Shown: positions 25,982-35,137, counted from the first letter of the stretch. The stretch: 42,679 nt of DNA from Nocardia sp. (GCA_014360565.1 JACIXH010000017.1:1-42679); one strand, 5' to 3'. Program-made: numbers and translations. Notes: a model not told the origin generated them from the letters alone.

Positions 25982-25997
25982 CAGAGCGGACGCTCTG
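25982..25997. promoter_or_regulatory. CAGAGCG-GA-CGCTCTG operator
   Basis: A perfect 7-bp-armed dyad with a 2-bp spacer, 13 bp upstream of the ATG of the TetR-isomerase operon. It probably covers the promoter, so binding would repress. The downstream TetR protein is the natural candidate to bind it. Confidence 0.65.
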
Positions 25998-26010
25998 TAA
26001 ACTATTGTTC

Positions 26011-26619
26011 ATGCCGAGACCGCGCACTCACGACCCGGAGACGGTCCTGGACGCCGCCGAGAACCTCGCGGCCCGTTCCGGACCCGCGGCGGTAACGGTG
26101 CGCGCGGTCGCGGCCGCGACCGGCATCTCCAACGGCGCGCTGTATCACACCTTCGAGTCGCGTCAGGTTGTGCTGGCGCGCACCAGGTTACGCGCCGCGC
26201 ACCGATTTCTCGCCCTCCAGTCGGCCGATATCGATCGTGCTGTGCGGGCGCTCGACCACGAAGACCGCATCGACGCGGTCCTCGATGCCGCCGAGGCCCC
26301 GGCGCGGCTGGCCGAGGAGCACCCCGACACCGCGCGCCTGCTGCTGATCGTCGACCGCGCCGAGCTGCTCGCCGGTGACATCGCGCCCGCGCTCGCCCAG
26401 GAGATCGCCGACACCGAGAAGGCGCTCGTCGCCGGGTTCAACCGGCTCGCGCGCGCGCTGTGGGGTCGTGCCGATCGGCGCGGCGTCGCCACCGTCACCA
26501 CCTGCCTGGTAGACCTGCCCACCGCGCTGCTGCTGCGCCGCGACCGGCTCACCGACCCATTGGCCCGCGTCCAGCTCCGTGCTGCCGTGCGGGCCGTCCT
26601 CGACCTCGGACCCCACTGA
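26011..26619 (+). CDS. TetR/AcrR-family regulator of the isomerase operon
   Basis: A 202-residue protein starting MPRPRTHDPETVLDAAENLAARSG. The helix-turn-helix VTVRAVAAATGISNGALYHTFESRQVVLARTRLRAAH is at about residues 32-68. An upstream in-frame TTG exists, but the ATG at 26011 is standard for this family. The enoyl-CoA isomerase gene begins 12 bp after its stop, so regulator and enzyme form one operon behind the CAGAGCG palindrome. Confidence 0.86.
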   Translation: MPRPRTHDPETVLDAAENLAARSGPAAVTVRAVAAATGISNGALYHTFESRQVVLARTRLRAAHRFLALQSADIDRAVRALDHEDRIDAVLDAAEAPARLAEEHPDTARLLLIVDRAELLAGDIAPALAQEIADTEKALVAGFNRLARALWGRADRRGVATVTTCLVDLPTALLLRRDRLTDPLARVQLRAAVRAVLDLGPH

Positions 26620-26631
26620 AAAGGAAATCCC

Positions 26632-27288
26632 ATGCCCACACTGCGCCACCACGATTCGATCGCCGTGCTCGACCTCGGCGACGGCGAGAACCGCTTGTCC
26701 CCCGACTTCCTCGCCGAGATGAACAACCACCTCGACACCGTCGTCGCCGAGGGCTGCGCCGCGCTGGTGACCACCGCGAGCGGCAAGATCTACTCCAACG
26801 GCCTCGACCTGGACTGGCTCTCGGCCAACGGTGACCGGGCCGCCGAATACGTCGCAGCGGTACACACCCTGTTCGCCCGGGTCCTCACCCTGCCCATGCC
26901 CACCGTCGCCGCGATCGGCGGGCACGCCTTCGGGGCAGGCGCGATGGTGGCGATGGCCCACGACTACCGGGTGATGCGAGCCGACCGCGGCTACTTCTGC
27001 TTCCCCGAAGCCGACATCCGCATCCCGTTCACCAACGGCATGGCCGCGCTCGTCCAGGCCAAGACGACCCCCAAGGCCGCCGTCGCCAGCATGACCACGG
27101 GCCGCCGCTTCGGTGGCGCCGACGCGCTGGCGCTGGACCTGGTCGACGCCACCGCCGCCGAGGGCGAAGTCCTCGACGCCGCACTGGCTTTGGTCGCGCC
27201 GCTGGGCGGCAAGGATCAGCCCACGATGACAGCGATCAAATCGGTGATGTTCGCCGGGGTCCTCGACGCGCTGCGCAACCGGGACTGA
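26632..27288 (+). CDS. Enoyl-CoA hydratase/isomerase-family protein, ECI-like
   Basis: A 218-residue crotonase-fold enzyme. SGKIYSNGLDLDWL forms the first oxyanion-hole strand and IGGHAFGAGAMVAMAHDYRVMRADRGYFCFPEADI the second, with the Glu in FPEADI as candidate catalytic acid. Only one such Glu is evident, which favours a delta3,delta2-enoyl-CoA isomerase over a hydratase. The short length and DYRVMRADRG segment resemble plant and bacterial ECI. It would help oxidise unsaturated fatty acids. AAGGAAA lies before the ATG. Confidence 0.83.
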   Translation: MPTLRHHDSIAVLDLGDGENRLSPDFLAEMNNHLDTVVAEGCAALVTTASGKIYSNGLDLDWLSANGDRAAEYVAAVHTLFARVLTLPMPTVAAIGGHAFGAGAMVAMAHDYRVMRADRGYFCFPEADIRIPFTNGMAALVQAKTTPKAAVASMTTGRRFGGADALALDLVDATAAEGEVLDAALALVAPLGGKDQPTMTAIKSVMFAGVLDALRNRD

Positions 27289-27289
27289 A

Positions 27290-28117
27290 TCAGGGCAGCC
27301 GGGGGCCCTTGCCCAGGTAGATATCGCCACGATCATCGCCTGCCCAACCGCCCCCGGTGTAGTCGCCGAGCACGAAACACGCGTCGCAGAACTGCTTTCC
27401 GAACACCGTCAGGTAGATGCTGCGGTAGGAGCTGATCGCGCGCATCTTCACCGATTTGTACGCCGCTTGCGCGGAGGGTTGCGCTTCCAGGAACGCGTAG
27501 CGGCGGAAGTCGGCGACCGGCTCGGTGGAGAAGCGGACCAGACCCAGCCTGCTCAGGTTTCCGAGATAGTGGTGGTCGCGGTCGGGCAGCGCGCACCCGG
27601 CCATGGCGGCGATCATGTTGATGCCGTCGGCCAGCCGTTGCGAGCCGATGCCGAACGGGGCCTTGGTGCGGATGTCGATGGCGGGCTGCGGTCCGGCCAC
27701 GGCCAGGAAACGCAGGATGCGGGCCTCGTCGGGCGTGAGATCGTGCAAAATCGGCACGAACGAGGGGTGCAGCTCGCGCGGTTGCTGCGCCGAATCCCAA
27801 CCCTCGGTGATCATCGCGTCACCCATGGCCTTGAGATCGGCGGCATCGACCCTGGCATCGGTCGGGCCGAAGACGCCGTTGGCGGTGCCGGTCAGTCCGA
27901 GCGCGCTCAACGCGGTGCGGCGCAACAGCTCCACGCGTTCGTCGAAGATCTGTGACATCGGCTCGCCGGCCCGGATGTCGTCGACGAGGTCGGTGGCGGT
28001 GTGCACGGCGCCCTTGGTGACCGCTGCGACGATGTGGCGCAACGACAGTCCCGCGATCCGGGCCAATCCGAGCAGATCGGTGGGGATGCCGGGTTCGCGA
28101 TCAGGCTTGGGTTCCAT
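27290..28117 (-). CDS. Abi-alpha (DUF4393) family protein
   Basis: A 275-residue protein. The middle part (HDLTPDEARILRFLAVAGPQPAIDIRT) and the end (YLGNLSRLGLVRFSTEP, SYRSIYLTVFGKQFCDACF) match the DUF4393/Abi-alpha pattern: a helical, winged-helix-like body ending in an 'LT.FG..F...C' strand. Family members are named after an abortive-infection component, though function is mostly untested. The ATG at 28117 sits 2 bp after the DUF445 stop, so the two genes are probably co-translated. It converges with the ECI gene, leaving 1 bp. Confidence 0.7.
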   Translation of the reverse strand: MEPKPDREPGIPTDLLGLARIAGLSLRHIVAAVTKGAVHTATDLVDDIRAGEPMSQIFDERVELLRRTALSALGLTGTANGVFGPTDARVDAADLKAMGDAMITEGWDSAQQPRELHPSFVPILHDLTPDEARILRFLAVAGPQPAIDIRTKAPFGIGSQRLADGINMIAAMAGCALPDRDHHYLGNLSRLGLVRFSTEPVADFRRYAFLEAQPSAQAAYKSVKMRAISSYRSIYLTVFGKQFCDACFVLGDYTGGGWAGDDRGDIYLGKGPRLP

Positions 28118-28119
28118 GT

Positions 28120-29538
28120 TCACGCTCCGAAGATCAGCAGGTGCAGCGCACCGACGAAAGCGCCGAGCAGCCCGCCGTGCAGATACAGCAGCCAGGCGTC
28201 CTGTTCGATGGCGGTATAGAGCATCTCGACGAACTCCTCCGGCGGCAGTTCGCGCAATTTCTCGGTGGCGAGCCGGTCGACGCTGGCCGCGGTGGTCTGG
28301 GAGAACTCGACATCGTCGACCAGCCACGGCTTCATCTCGGTGGCCAGGTTCGCGCCCGCGGTGGCCTGGATGGCGTCGAATTGGCGTGGCCCGATCGCGA
28401 GCCGGGTCACCGACCGCAACGGGCCGAGGATCCGGTCGATCTCGACCTGGAGGAAGTGGGCGATGACCGCACGGGTCTTGTCCCCGCTCGGACCGTCGAG
28501 CAGCTGCTCGGTGACGACATCGAGGGTGACGATCTGATACCCGATCGCATGCCCCAGATCCGCCGCGGCCTGGTACTGCCGTTTCGCGAATTTCGCTACC
28601 CGCCAGGGATATTTGTAGCGCGGCTGCGGCACGGCGGGTTCGAACACGACCTTGATCGCGATGATGTTGACCAGCACGCCCACCACCGCGCCACCGGCGA
28701 GCACCCACGCCCACGCGGGCAGCAAGTGCAAGACGGTGTAGAGCCAGCCGGGCAGCTCGATCACCGCGGGGGTGTCGCCGTGCGGGGTGCTGTAGTGCAG
28801 CAGCGACAACCACAGCGCCACGATCACCCCGAACGGAAACCCCAGCACCCCACTGCGGGTCATGAACCGCAACTCGGGCGCACCCAGACCGTAGATCACG
28901 TCCTTGAGCAGTTCGGGTCGCCGCCGCAGATACCCCACGACCATGAGCTTCACATCGAGGAGCTGGTCGATGTTCTCGCCGATGAAGTCGAACGCGCGAT
29001 CGGTGATCGCGGGCAGCTCGGCTTCCACCCGCGCGTACACCGCTTCGCGGGCGCGCGGCGGCATATCGGCCCACAGCTGCGGGTGCTCGGTGACCATGAT
29101 CGAGTCGACCATCGAGCGCACGTTCGGCAGCGCCACGAGCGCGACCTGCGCGGAGATCTTGCGCGGATCCATCTGGTCGAAGAAATCCTTGGCGGTGCCG
29201 ATCTTGGCGACCGCGTTGTCGACCATCAGGCTGGCCATCTTCTCCGAGCGCGCCGGAATGAACCCCTGGAAGCCGAGGATGCCGCCGGGAGCGAAAGTCG
29301 GCAGGATCTGGACCTTGCGCGGCAGCAACGGGAAGATCGTTTTCAGGCCCGGCACGTAGAAGCCGGTGAAGCGCACCGGCGCGAACAGCATGATCACCCC
29401 GGTCCAGTTGGTGATCAGACCGGCCATGGCGCTGAAGATCGGGATGGTGATCATGTCGACCCAGAATTTGCTCAGACCGGTCGTCTTCTCCCAGTCCAGC
29501 AGGCCGAAGAACCCCGCCGCCTCGATCCCAGCATTCAT
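28120..29538 (-). CDS. DUF445 family membrane protein
   Basis: A 472-residue protein with the DUF445 layout. An N-terminal hydrophobic segment (MITIPIFSAMAGLITNWTGVIMLFAPV) is followed by a long helical region rich in EKMASLMVDNAVAKI-like heptads. Two central membrane spans (GFPFGVIVALWLSLLHYS; AWAWVLAGGAVVGVLVNIIAIKVVFEP) and a final hydrophobic hairpin (LYLHGGLLGAFVGALHLLIFGA) come next. NWxGVxMLF and NxxAIKVVF are the repeated family motifs. ATG 29538 is preferred over 29567 because GGAG lies upstream. The function of the family is unknown. Confidence 0.82.
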   Translation of the reverse strand: MNAGIEAAGFFGLLDWEKTTGLSKFWVDMITIPIFSAMAGLITNWTGVIMLFAPVRFTGFYVPGLKTIFPLLPRKVQILPTFAPGGILGFQGFIPARSEKMASLMVDNAVAKIGTAKDFFDQMDPRKISAQVALVALPNVRSMVDSIMVTEHPQLWADMPPRAREAVYARVEAELPAITDRAFDFIGENIDQLLDVKLMVVGYLRRRPELLKDVIYGLGAPELRFMTRSGVLGFPFGVIVALWLSLLHYSTPHGDTPAVIELPGWLYTVLHLLPAWAWVLAGGAVVGVLVNIIAIKVVFEPAVPQPRYKYPWRVAKFAKRQYQAAADLGHAIGYQIVTLDVVTEQLLDGPSGDKTRAVIAHFLQVEIDRILGPLRSVTRLAIGPRQFDAIQATAGANLATEMKPWLVDDVEFSQTTAASVDRLATEKLRELPPEEFVEMLYTAIEQDAWLLYLHGGLLGAFVGALHLLIFGA

Positions 29539-29657
29539 CCGGCGTCCACTCCGTTGTGTGACGAACATCGCGCGTACGGCAATCATAGGCGACCGAACTG
29601 CCCGGTCCGGGCAGGTTCCGCAGTTACCCGCTAAATCACGGCAAACACCGGATCGGG

Positions 29658-30443
29658 TCAGTGGGTGGTGTTCACCAACAGCAGGTTGGTGTCGATGTCG
29701 TGGGTCACCTTATTGGCTACCGAACCCAAAAGGCGTGCGGGGCCGCTCATTCCACGATTACCGATCACGACGAGGTCATATTTCCAGGCGGAGTTGCAAA
29801 TCGCCTCCGCGGCAGGGACACCGGTGAGGACATCGCGGCCGAACAGTTCCGGTTCCTCGACCGTGAGCTCGGCTTCCACGTCGATGAGGGTGTCGGCGCC
29901 GTCGTCGTCGGTTTTGGCGGCGGTCACCAGGAACGGGCGCGCACCGAGAGCGCGGGCGATGTCGTAGCCGCGATGGACCGCGGTCAGCGAACTGACCGAG
30001 CCGTCGGTGGTGAGGCCGACCGTGGTCCAGCGTTTGGGGATCTTGCGGGTGAACACGACATCGGTCTGGCTGTGGTGGGACACGTGGTTGGCCGTCGAGC
30101 CGAGCAGCCGGGCCTTGGAACTACCCAGACTGCCGCCACCGATCACGAGCAGCGTGCGGGGTTGGCGTTCGGCGATGTCGAGCAGGATCGCGCCCGCCGT
30201 GCCGTCGAGCTCGGCGCGCTCGACCTCGGTGGCGCCGCCGTCGAGTAGCGCTTGGGCGGCCGCACCGGTGTTGTCTTCGGCCCACTCGGCATCGGTGCCG
30301 GATTTGCGCCCCGCGTCCTTCCAGACGCTCACCACACTCACCGGCACACCCAGTCGCGTCGCGAACTCTCCCGCCACCGCTATCGCCGTCTGCGCGGACT
30401 CCGAGCCGTTGGTTCCCACGACGATGCGCTGGTAGCACCCCAT
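29658..30443 (-). CDS. Tandem universal stress protein (two UspA domains)
   Basis: A 261-residue cytosolic protein with two Usp folds. Domain 1 begins YQRIVVGTNGSESAQTA and ends LLVIGGGSLGSSKARLLGSTANHVSHHSQTDVVF. Domain 2 begins TTVGLTTDGSVSSLTA and ends VVIGNRGMSGPARLLGSVANKVTHDIDTNLLLV. The G-2x-G-9x-G-(S/T) ATP-binding signature is intact in domain 2 and close to it in domain 1. It probably functions in dormancy or stress. GGAGAG precedes ATG 30443. Confidence 0.9.
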   Translation of the reverse strand: MGCYQRIVVGTNGSESAQTAIAVAGEFATRLGVPVSVVSVWKDAGRKSGTDAEWAEDNTGAAAQALLDGGATEVERAELDGTAGAILLDIAERQPRTLLVIGGGSLGSSKARLLGSTANHVSHHSQTDVVFTRKIPKRWTTVGLTTDGSVSSLTAVHRGYDIARALGARPFLVTAAKTDDDGADTLIDVEAELTVEEPELFGRDVLTGVPAAEAICNSAWKYDLVVIGNRGMSGPARLLGSVANKVTHDIDTNLLLVNTTH

Positions 30444-30477
30444 GTGTCGCTCTCCGATCGACGGCAGGTCAGCTGCG

Positions 30478-30494
30478 CTGTGGCCCACAGTATA
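30478..30494 (-). promoter_or_regulatory. Promoter and overlapping CTGTGG-C-CCACAG dyad for the Usp gene
   Basis: On the minus strand TATACT (30489-30494) is a good -10 element. Its last bases run into a perfect dyad, CTGTGGCCCACAG (30478-30490), centred near the expected transcript start. The -35 is poor (TTGCCC at 15 bp spacing). This arrangement suggests a regulated promoter, but it does not resemble the DosR box known from mycobacterial usp genes. Confidence 0.45.
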
Positions 30495-30564
30495 AGCGCA
30501 GCACACCGTGGGCAACCGGTACGGCTGTGCGGTACTTCGCCTCGCGCGCCATCGAAAACCGGCA

Positions 30565-33039
30565 CTACGGGTGTGATGGCGGGGCGGGCAGCGACAGGCG
30601 TTTGAGGTGCAGGGCGTTGACCGCGACGATCAGGCTCGACCCCGACATCGCCATCGCGGCGATCTCGGGGCGCATGGTCAGACCCCAGTGGGCGAAGACG
30701 CCGGCCGCGATCGGCAGGGCGATGCCGTTGTAGCCGATGGCCCAGGTCAGGTTCTGGTGTTCCTTGTGGACGGTGCCGCGGCCGATGCGCAGTGCCGTCG
30801 ACACCGCGTAGGGGTCCGAGCGCATGAGCACGACGTCGGCGGTTTCGATGGCCACGTCGGTGCCCGCGCCGATCGCGATGCCCAGCTCTGCCCGGGCGAG
30901 GGCGGGCGCGTCGTTGACGCCGTCGCCGACCATCGCGACCTTCTTACCGGTGCGCTGCAGGTCGGCGATCCGGTCGGCCTTGTCCTCGGGCAGGACGTCG
31001 GCGATCACGGTGTCGATGCCGAGGTCGTGGGCGACGCGCTCGGCGGTGCCCTGGTTGTCGCCGGTCAGCATCACCACGTCGACGCCGAGCTCGTGCAGTG
31101 CGCGCACGGCATCGGCCGAGCTGGGGCGCGCAGCGTCAGCGAGCGCGATCACCGCCTGCGCGTGTCCGTCGACGGCGACCAGCACCGCGGTGTGGCCCGA
31201 GGCGGCCAGCTCGTCGCGGTGTTCGGCCAGCTCGCCGAGCTCGATGTGGTCGGCTTCGAGCAGTCCGCGGTTGCCCACGATCACCTGGTGGCCGTCGACG
31301 GTGGCCTTGGCGCCCCGGCCGGCCACATTCTGGAAGCCGGTGGCAGACAAACTCTGCCCACCGAGGCCTTCGGCATGGTCGACGATAGCTTGGGCGAGGG
31401 GATGCTCGGACTGGCGTTCCACCGCCGCGGCCAGGCCGAGCACCGTGTCGGAGTGGACCCCTGCCGCGGTGACCACGTCGGTGACCTCGGGTTTGCCGTT
31501 GGTGAGAGTGCCGGTCTTGTCCAGCACCATCACATCGATGCGCGCGGCGTCCTCGAGCGCGGTCGCGTTCTTGAACAGCACACCGCGTTTCGCGCCCAGG
31601 CCCGTGCCGACCATGATCGCCGTCGGCGTCGCCAACCCCAGCGCGTCCGGGCACGTCACCACCACCACGGTGATCGCGAACAGCAACGCCTCGCTCACCG
31701 ACGCCCCGACGAGCAACCACACCACCAGCGTGGTCAGGCTGCCCAGCAGCGCGACCAAGGTCAGCCAGAACGCGGCACGGTCGGCCAGCCGCTGGCCCGG
31801 CGCCTTCGAATTCTGTGCCTGCTGCACCAGTTCGACGATCTGGGCGAGGGCGGTGTCGGACCCGACCTTGGTGGCCCGTACCCGCAGGCTGCCGCTGGTG
31901 TTGATGGTCGCGCCGATCACCGCGGAGCCCGGCTCCTTGTGCACCGGCATGCTCTCACCGGTGACCATCGATTCGTCGACATCGCCTGCCCCGTCGAGCA
32001 CGGTGGCGTCGACGGCGATCTTCGACCCCGGTCGCACCACCAGCACGTCACCGACGCGCACATCCGCGGTCGGCACCTCGATCTCCTTGCCGTCCTGCAA
32101 CACCACGGCTTTCGACGGCGACAGATCCAGCAGACTCGTCACCGCGTCCCCCGCACCGCTGCGCGCCCGCATCTCGAACCAGTGCCCCACCAGCACGAAC
32201 GCGGCCAGCATGGTGGAGGCCTCGTAGAACACCTCGCCGCCACCGGTGAACGTCACATACAGCGAATACAGCCACCCCGTCCCGATTCCGACGGAGACCA
32301 GCACCATCATGTCCAGCGTGTGCGCCTGCAACGCCTGCCGGGCGCCGGTGAAGAAGACCGTCGAGGAGTAGAAGATCACCGGCAGGCTCAGGACCAGCAT
32401 CCAGATATCGGCGCGCATCCCGAACGGCGTCGGCAGATGCAGACCGAACATGTGGGTGGCCATCGGCGACCACAGCATCACCAGGGTGGAGAAGACCAGC
32501 GCGACGAGGAACCGATTGCGCATGTCGTGGGCCATGTCGTCCATGGACATCGACGCGTGCCCACCGTGGCTGTGCCCGGTGTCGTGTTCGGCGTCAGGGT
32601 GGTCGGCGTGCGTGGTGGCCGAGGAGTCGGGGGACGCCGACCCGGAGTGGTGTGGTGTGGCAGGAAGCGTCGTGGGCGCGTGATCGGTCGAGCCGGAATC
32701 GATGGCCTCATCCGAGGGCGCGGTCGGCTCGGTGCCGTGGGTCGTGGAAGGAGTGCGGGTGGCGGGCTCGCTCGCCGGGTCGCAGACGTGGTTGGGCACC
32801 GAGCGCCCCGCGCAGTGGTAGCCGCAGTCACGAACCCAGCCGCGCAGGTCGGCGACGGATGTTCGGGTGGGGTCGTAGGTGACGGTAGCGGTTTGGGCCA
32901 CCGGGTTCGGGTCGACGGCCAGAACACCGGGACGGTGGCGTAGCCCGTTGGTCAGTACCCGATGGGAGCTGGCGCGATGCTGGCCGCCGACATGCAGGAC
33001 CGCCGTGGCGGAGGCCGAATGTTGCTCCGGGTCGCGCAT
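30565..33039 (-). CDS. P1B-type metal-transporting ATPase with CPD motif
   Basis: An 824-residue ATPase. Catalytic parts are complete: TGES phosphatase loop, LDKTGTLTN with phospho-Asp507, HP locus SEHPLAQAI, and MVGDGVNDAPALA. Metal-site features are unusual. The transmembrane motif is TCPDALGLATP (Cys463-Pro-Asp465) instead of CPC or CPH. The N-terminal HMA-like domain has VGGQHRASSHRVL where CxxC normally lies, with extra Cys in DCGYHCAGRSVPNHVC. A His/Asp-rich linker (HADHPDAEHDTGHSHGGH) precedes the first helix, as in CopB-like pumps. AGGAG lies upstream of ATG 33039. The transported ion is uncertain. Confidence 0.92.
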   Translation of the reverse strand: MRDPEQHSASATAVLHVGGQHRASSHRVLTNGLRHRPGVLAVDPNPVAQTATVTYDPTRTSVADLRGWVRDCGYHCAGRSVPNHVCDPASEPATRTPSTTHGTEPTAPSDEAIDSGSTDHAPTTLPATPHHSGSASPDSSATTHADHPDAEHDTGHSHGGHASMSMDDMAHDMRNRFLVALVFSTLVMLWSPMATHMFGLHLPTPFGMRADIWMLVLSLPVIFYSSTVFFTGARQALQAHTLDMMVLVSVGIGTGWLYSLYVTFTGGGEVFYEASTMLAAFVLVGHWFEMRARSGAGDAVTSLLDLSPSKAVVLQDGKEIEVPTADVRVGDVLVVRPGSKIAVDATVLDGAGDVDESMVTGESMPVHKEPGSAVIGATINTSGSLRVRATKVGSDTALAQIVELVQQAQNSKAPGQRLADRAAFWLTLVALLGSLTTLVVWLLVGASVSEALLFAITVVVVTCPDALGLATPTAIMVGTGLGAKRGVLFKNATALEDAARIDVMVLDKTGTLTNGKPEVTDVVTAAGVHSDTVLGLAAAVERQSEHPLAQAIVDHAEGLGGQSLSATGFQNVAGRGAKATVDGHQVIVGNRGLLEADHIELGELAEHRDELAASGHTAVLVAVDGHAQAVIALADAARPSSADAVRALHELGVDVVMLTGDNQGTAERVAHDLGIDTVIADVLPEDKADRIADLQRTGKKVAMVGDGVNDAPALARAELGIAIGAGTDVAIETADVVLMRSDPYAVSTALRIGRGTVHKEHQNLTWAIGYNGIALPIAAGVFAHWGLTMRPEIAAMAMSGSSLIVAVNALHLKRLSLPAPPSHP

Positions 33040-33180
33040 TACCGCTCCTGTCGCCGGTCGAACGCGCGACACGACAGCGCCCCGCGCCTCACTTGCAGCC
33101 GACTCTACCGGGGGACTGTCACAGATCGGCGCAGGTCACCGGCTCCACGAAGCGGGGGTGACGGCCTACCGAGGCGCCCG

Positions 33181-34419
33181 TCAGAGGCTGATTCCGAGCA
33201 GCGCCTCGACGGCGGTGCGGACCAGTGCGGGTGCTTCGATGTCGGTGCCGCCGTATGCGATGGCTTGTTCGGCCCAGTTGTCGATCGCGTCGAGGGCCTT
33301 CGGGGTGTCGAGATCGTCGGCCAGGTGCTGACGCAGCCGGGCGACGGTCTCGGTGGCCGAAGGACCCGAGCCCAGTGACACAGCTTGCCGCCAGCGGTCG
33401 ATGCGGGTCTGTGCGGCGGTGAGCACCGCGTCGGTCCACATGCGATCGGACCGGTAGTGCCCGGCGAGCAGCCCGAGCCGGATCGCGGCGGGGTCGACAC
33501 CGGCGCGACGCAGCTTCGACACCAGCACGAGGTTGCCCCGCGACTTCGACATCTTCTCGCCGTCGAGGCCGATCAGCCCGGCGTGCACGTAGTGGCGGGC
33601 GAAGCGGCGGGTACCGGTGATCGCCTCGGCGTGCGCGGCGGAGTATTCGTGGTGCGGATACATCAGGTCCGAGCCGCCACCCTGGATGTCGAACTCGGCG
33701 CCGATGCGGTTGAGCGCGATCGCCGCACACTCGATGTGCCAGCCTGGCCTGCCCGCGCCGAACGGCGCCTCCCACGACGGCTCGCCGGGACGTTCGGCCC
33801 GCCACAACAGGGCATCGATGGTGTCGCGCTTGCCTGCCCGGTCGGGGTCGCCGCCCCGTTCGGCGAACAGCGTCTCCATGGTGGCGCGGTCATAGCCGGA
33901 CTCGTAGCCGAACTGCTCGGTGGCGTCGGTGCGGAAGTAGATGTCGGGGAACTCGGCGTCGTCCACGGTGTAGGCGGCGCCGGCGGCGAGCAGTTTCTGC
34001 ACCAGCTCCACCACCTCGTCGACCGATTCGATGGCACCGATGTAGTGCCGGGGCGGCAGCACTTGCAGGGCGGTCATGTCCTCGCGGAACAGCTCGATCT
34101 CGCGGGTACCCAGGTCGCGCCAGTCGATGCCGTCGCGCTCGGCGCGTTCGAACAGCGGGTCGTCGACATCGGTGACGTTCTGCACGTAGTGCACGTCGTG
34201 GCCGCCGTCGCGCAAGATCCGGTTGACCAGGTCGAACGTGAGGTAGGTGGCGGCGTGACCGAGGTGGGTGGCGTCGTAGGGGGTGATGCCGCAGACATAC
34301 ATCTTCGCGGTTTCGCCCGGGCTGACCGGGCGGACCTGACGGTCGGCGGTGTCGTACAAACGCAACGGCGGCCCTGTTCCGGGGACGGTCGGCAGGGCGA
34401 TATCGGACCAGGACTGCAT
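33181..34419 (-). CDS. mshC: L-cysteine:1D-myo-inositol 2-amino-2-deoxy-alpha-D-glucopyranoside ligase
   Basis: A 412-residue cysteinyl-tRNA-synthetase paralogue that joins cysteine to GlcN-Ins through Cys-AMP in mycothiol synthesis. Zinc-ligand Cys43 lies in [22 protein letters not shown], which also includes the HxGH-type signature; [15 protein letters not shown] holds the second zinc Cys, and EKMSKSRGN is the KMSKS loop. The tRNA anticodon-binding region of CysRS is absent, as expected. Usually it lies near the SCO1664/DUF3090/uppP block, here separated from it by about 5.3 kb of extra genes. Confidence 0.96.
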   Translation of the reverse strand: MQSWSDIALPTVPGTGPPLRLYDTADRQVRPVSPGETAKMYVCGITPYDATHLGHAATYLTFDLVNRILRDGGHDVHYVQNVTDVDDPLFERAERDGIDWRDLGTREIELFREDMTALQVLPPRHYIGAIESVDEVVELVQKLLAAGAAYTVDDAEFPDIYFRTDATEQFGYESGYDRATMETLFAERGGDPDRAGKRDTIDALLWRAERPGEPSWEAPFGAGRPGWHIECAAIALNRIGAEFDIQGGGSDLMYPHHEYSAAHAEAITGTRRFARHYVHAGLIGLDGEKMSKSRGNLVLVSKLRRAGVDPAAIRLGLLAGHYRSDRMWTDAVLTAAQTRIDRWRQAVSLGSGPSATETVARLRQHLADDLDTPKALDAIDNWAEQAIAYGGTDIEAPALVRTAVEALLGISL

Positions 34420-34678
34420 GTCTTCGAGGGTAGAGCCCCCACCGATGTGCTCGCCTCGCGGCCCGGCTCATGGCCCAACTCGCGGTGTCCTGGCGCGACC
34501 CGCTACCTGCACACAAACGTGTCGCGGCGCTCGCGTCAAGGGTTGCGCTCAGCCGGATTCGCTGGTCACGGCGATCACGGGCCGGATCGGCTCGATCGCA
34601 CCCACTGTCGTTCCGGGCTTCGTAGATGAGTTGCTTCAGCGATCATTGTCACAGTCCACAATTACCTATACATACGCA
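34420..34678. other. Intergenic region upstream of mshC and the HTH gene
   Basis: A 259-bp divergent spacer. It must hold the mshC promoter, but no clear -10/-35 pair stood out. An ACCTATACATAC motif at 34663-34674 partly repeats the ACCTATAGGTAG of the neighbouring operator and may be a second, weaker site. No RNA gene was recognised. Confidence 0.35.
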
Positions 34679-34708
34679 TTGCTACCTATAGGTAGGTTCG
34701 TTTAGGGT
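34679..34708 (+). promoter_or_regulatory. Promoter with embedded CTACCTA-TAGGTAG operator; leaderless transcript
   Basis: TTGCTA (34679-34684) and TAGGGT (34703-34708) are spaced by 18 bp. The expected transcript start, 7 bp on, coincides with the A of the ATG at 34715. A perfect 14-bp palindrome, CTACCTATAGGTAG (34682-34695), occupies the spacer. Repression or MerR-type spacer distortion by the encoded HTH protein is plausible. Confidence 0.6.
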
Positions 34709-34714
34709 AGTTTC

Positions 34715-35137
34715 ATGACAGATGGTCTCTATTCGGTGGAGCAGGTCGCCGAACTTCTCGGACTGCACGTGCGCACCGTGCGCAGTTATGTGCGCGACGG
34801 GAAACTCCCCGCCGCCCGCATCGGCAAGCAGTACCGCATCACCCACGACGACCTCGAATCCTTCACCGGACTGCCGATCACCGCGCCGCAGACAGCACCG
34901 CATCGGCACGCCGAGTCCTCCTGCATCGTCGAGATCGACGACATCGACCGCGCCACCGTCGACCGGATCACGACCCTGCTCACCGCCACCGCGGGAACAC
35001 GGGGCGCGGGCGGTCCGCGAATGCGCGTGGAAACCAGCTACGACCCGGGCCGCAATCGCCTCAAGGTGATCCTGCTCGGCACCCTGCCCGACACCTCGCG
35101 TCTGCTCGACTACCTGGACGGAATCCTCAGCTCATGA
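34715..35137 (+). CDS. Excisionase/MerR-like HTH regulator with C-terminal domain
   Basis: A 140-residue protein. Residues 5-50 (YSVEQVAELLGLHVRTVRSYVRDGKLPAARIGKQYRITHDDLESF) are a HTH_17 excisionase-type DNA-binding domain. The remainder (SSCIVEIDDIDRATVDRITTLL...RMRVETSYDPGRNRLKVILLGTLPDTSRLLDYLDGIL) looks like a small alpha/beta sensory or dimerisation domain of unknown ligand. No phage genes are near, so it is more likely a local regulator than an excisionase. Its TGA overlaps the next ATG (ATGA). Confidence 0.8.
   Translation: MTDGLYSVEQVAELLGLHVRTVRSYVRDGKLPAARIGKQYRITHDDLESFTGLPITAPQTAPHRHAESSCIVEIDDIDRATVDRITTLLTATAGTRGAGGPRMRVETSYDPGRNRLKVILLGTLPDTSRLLDYLDGILSS

Noticed and set aside
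30607..32943. 778-codon open frame antisense to the metal ATPase
   Set aside because: Pure shadow: Val/Gly/Asp/His-rich with no motifs, opposite a complete P-type ATPase.
34715..35137. Phage excisionase
   Set aside because: The HTH is excisionase-type, but there is no integrase or phage gene, and the protein has an extra domain and a coupled hydrolase, so a local regulator is more likely.
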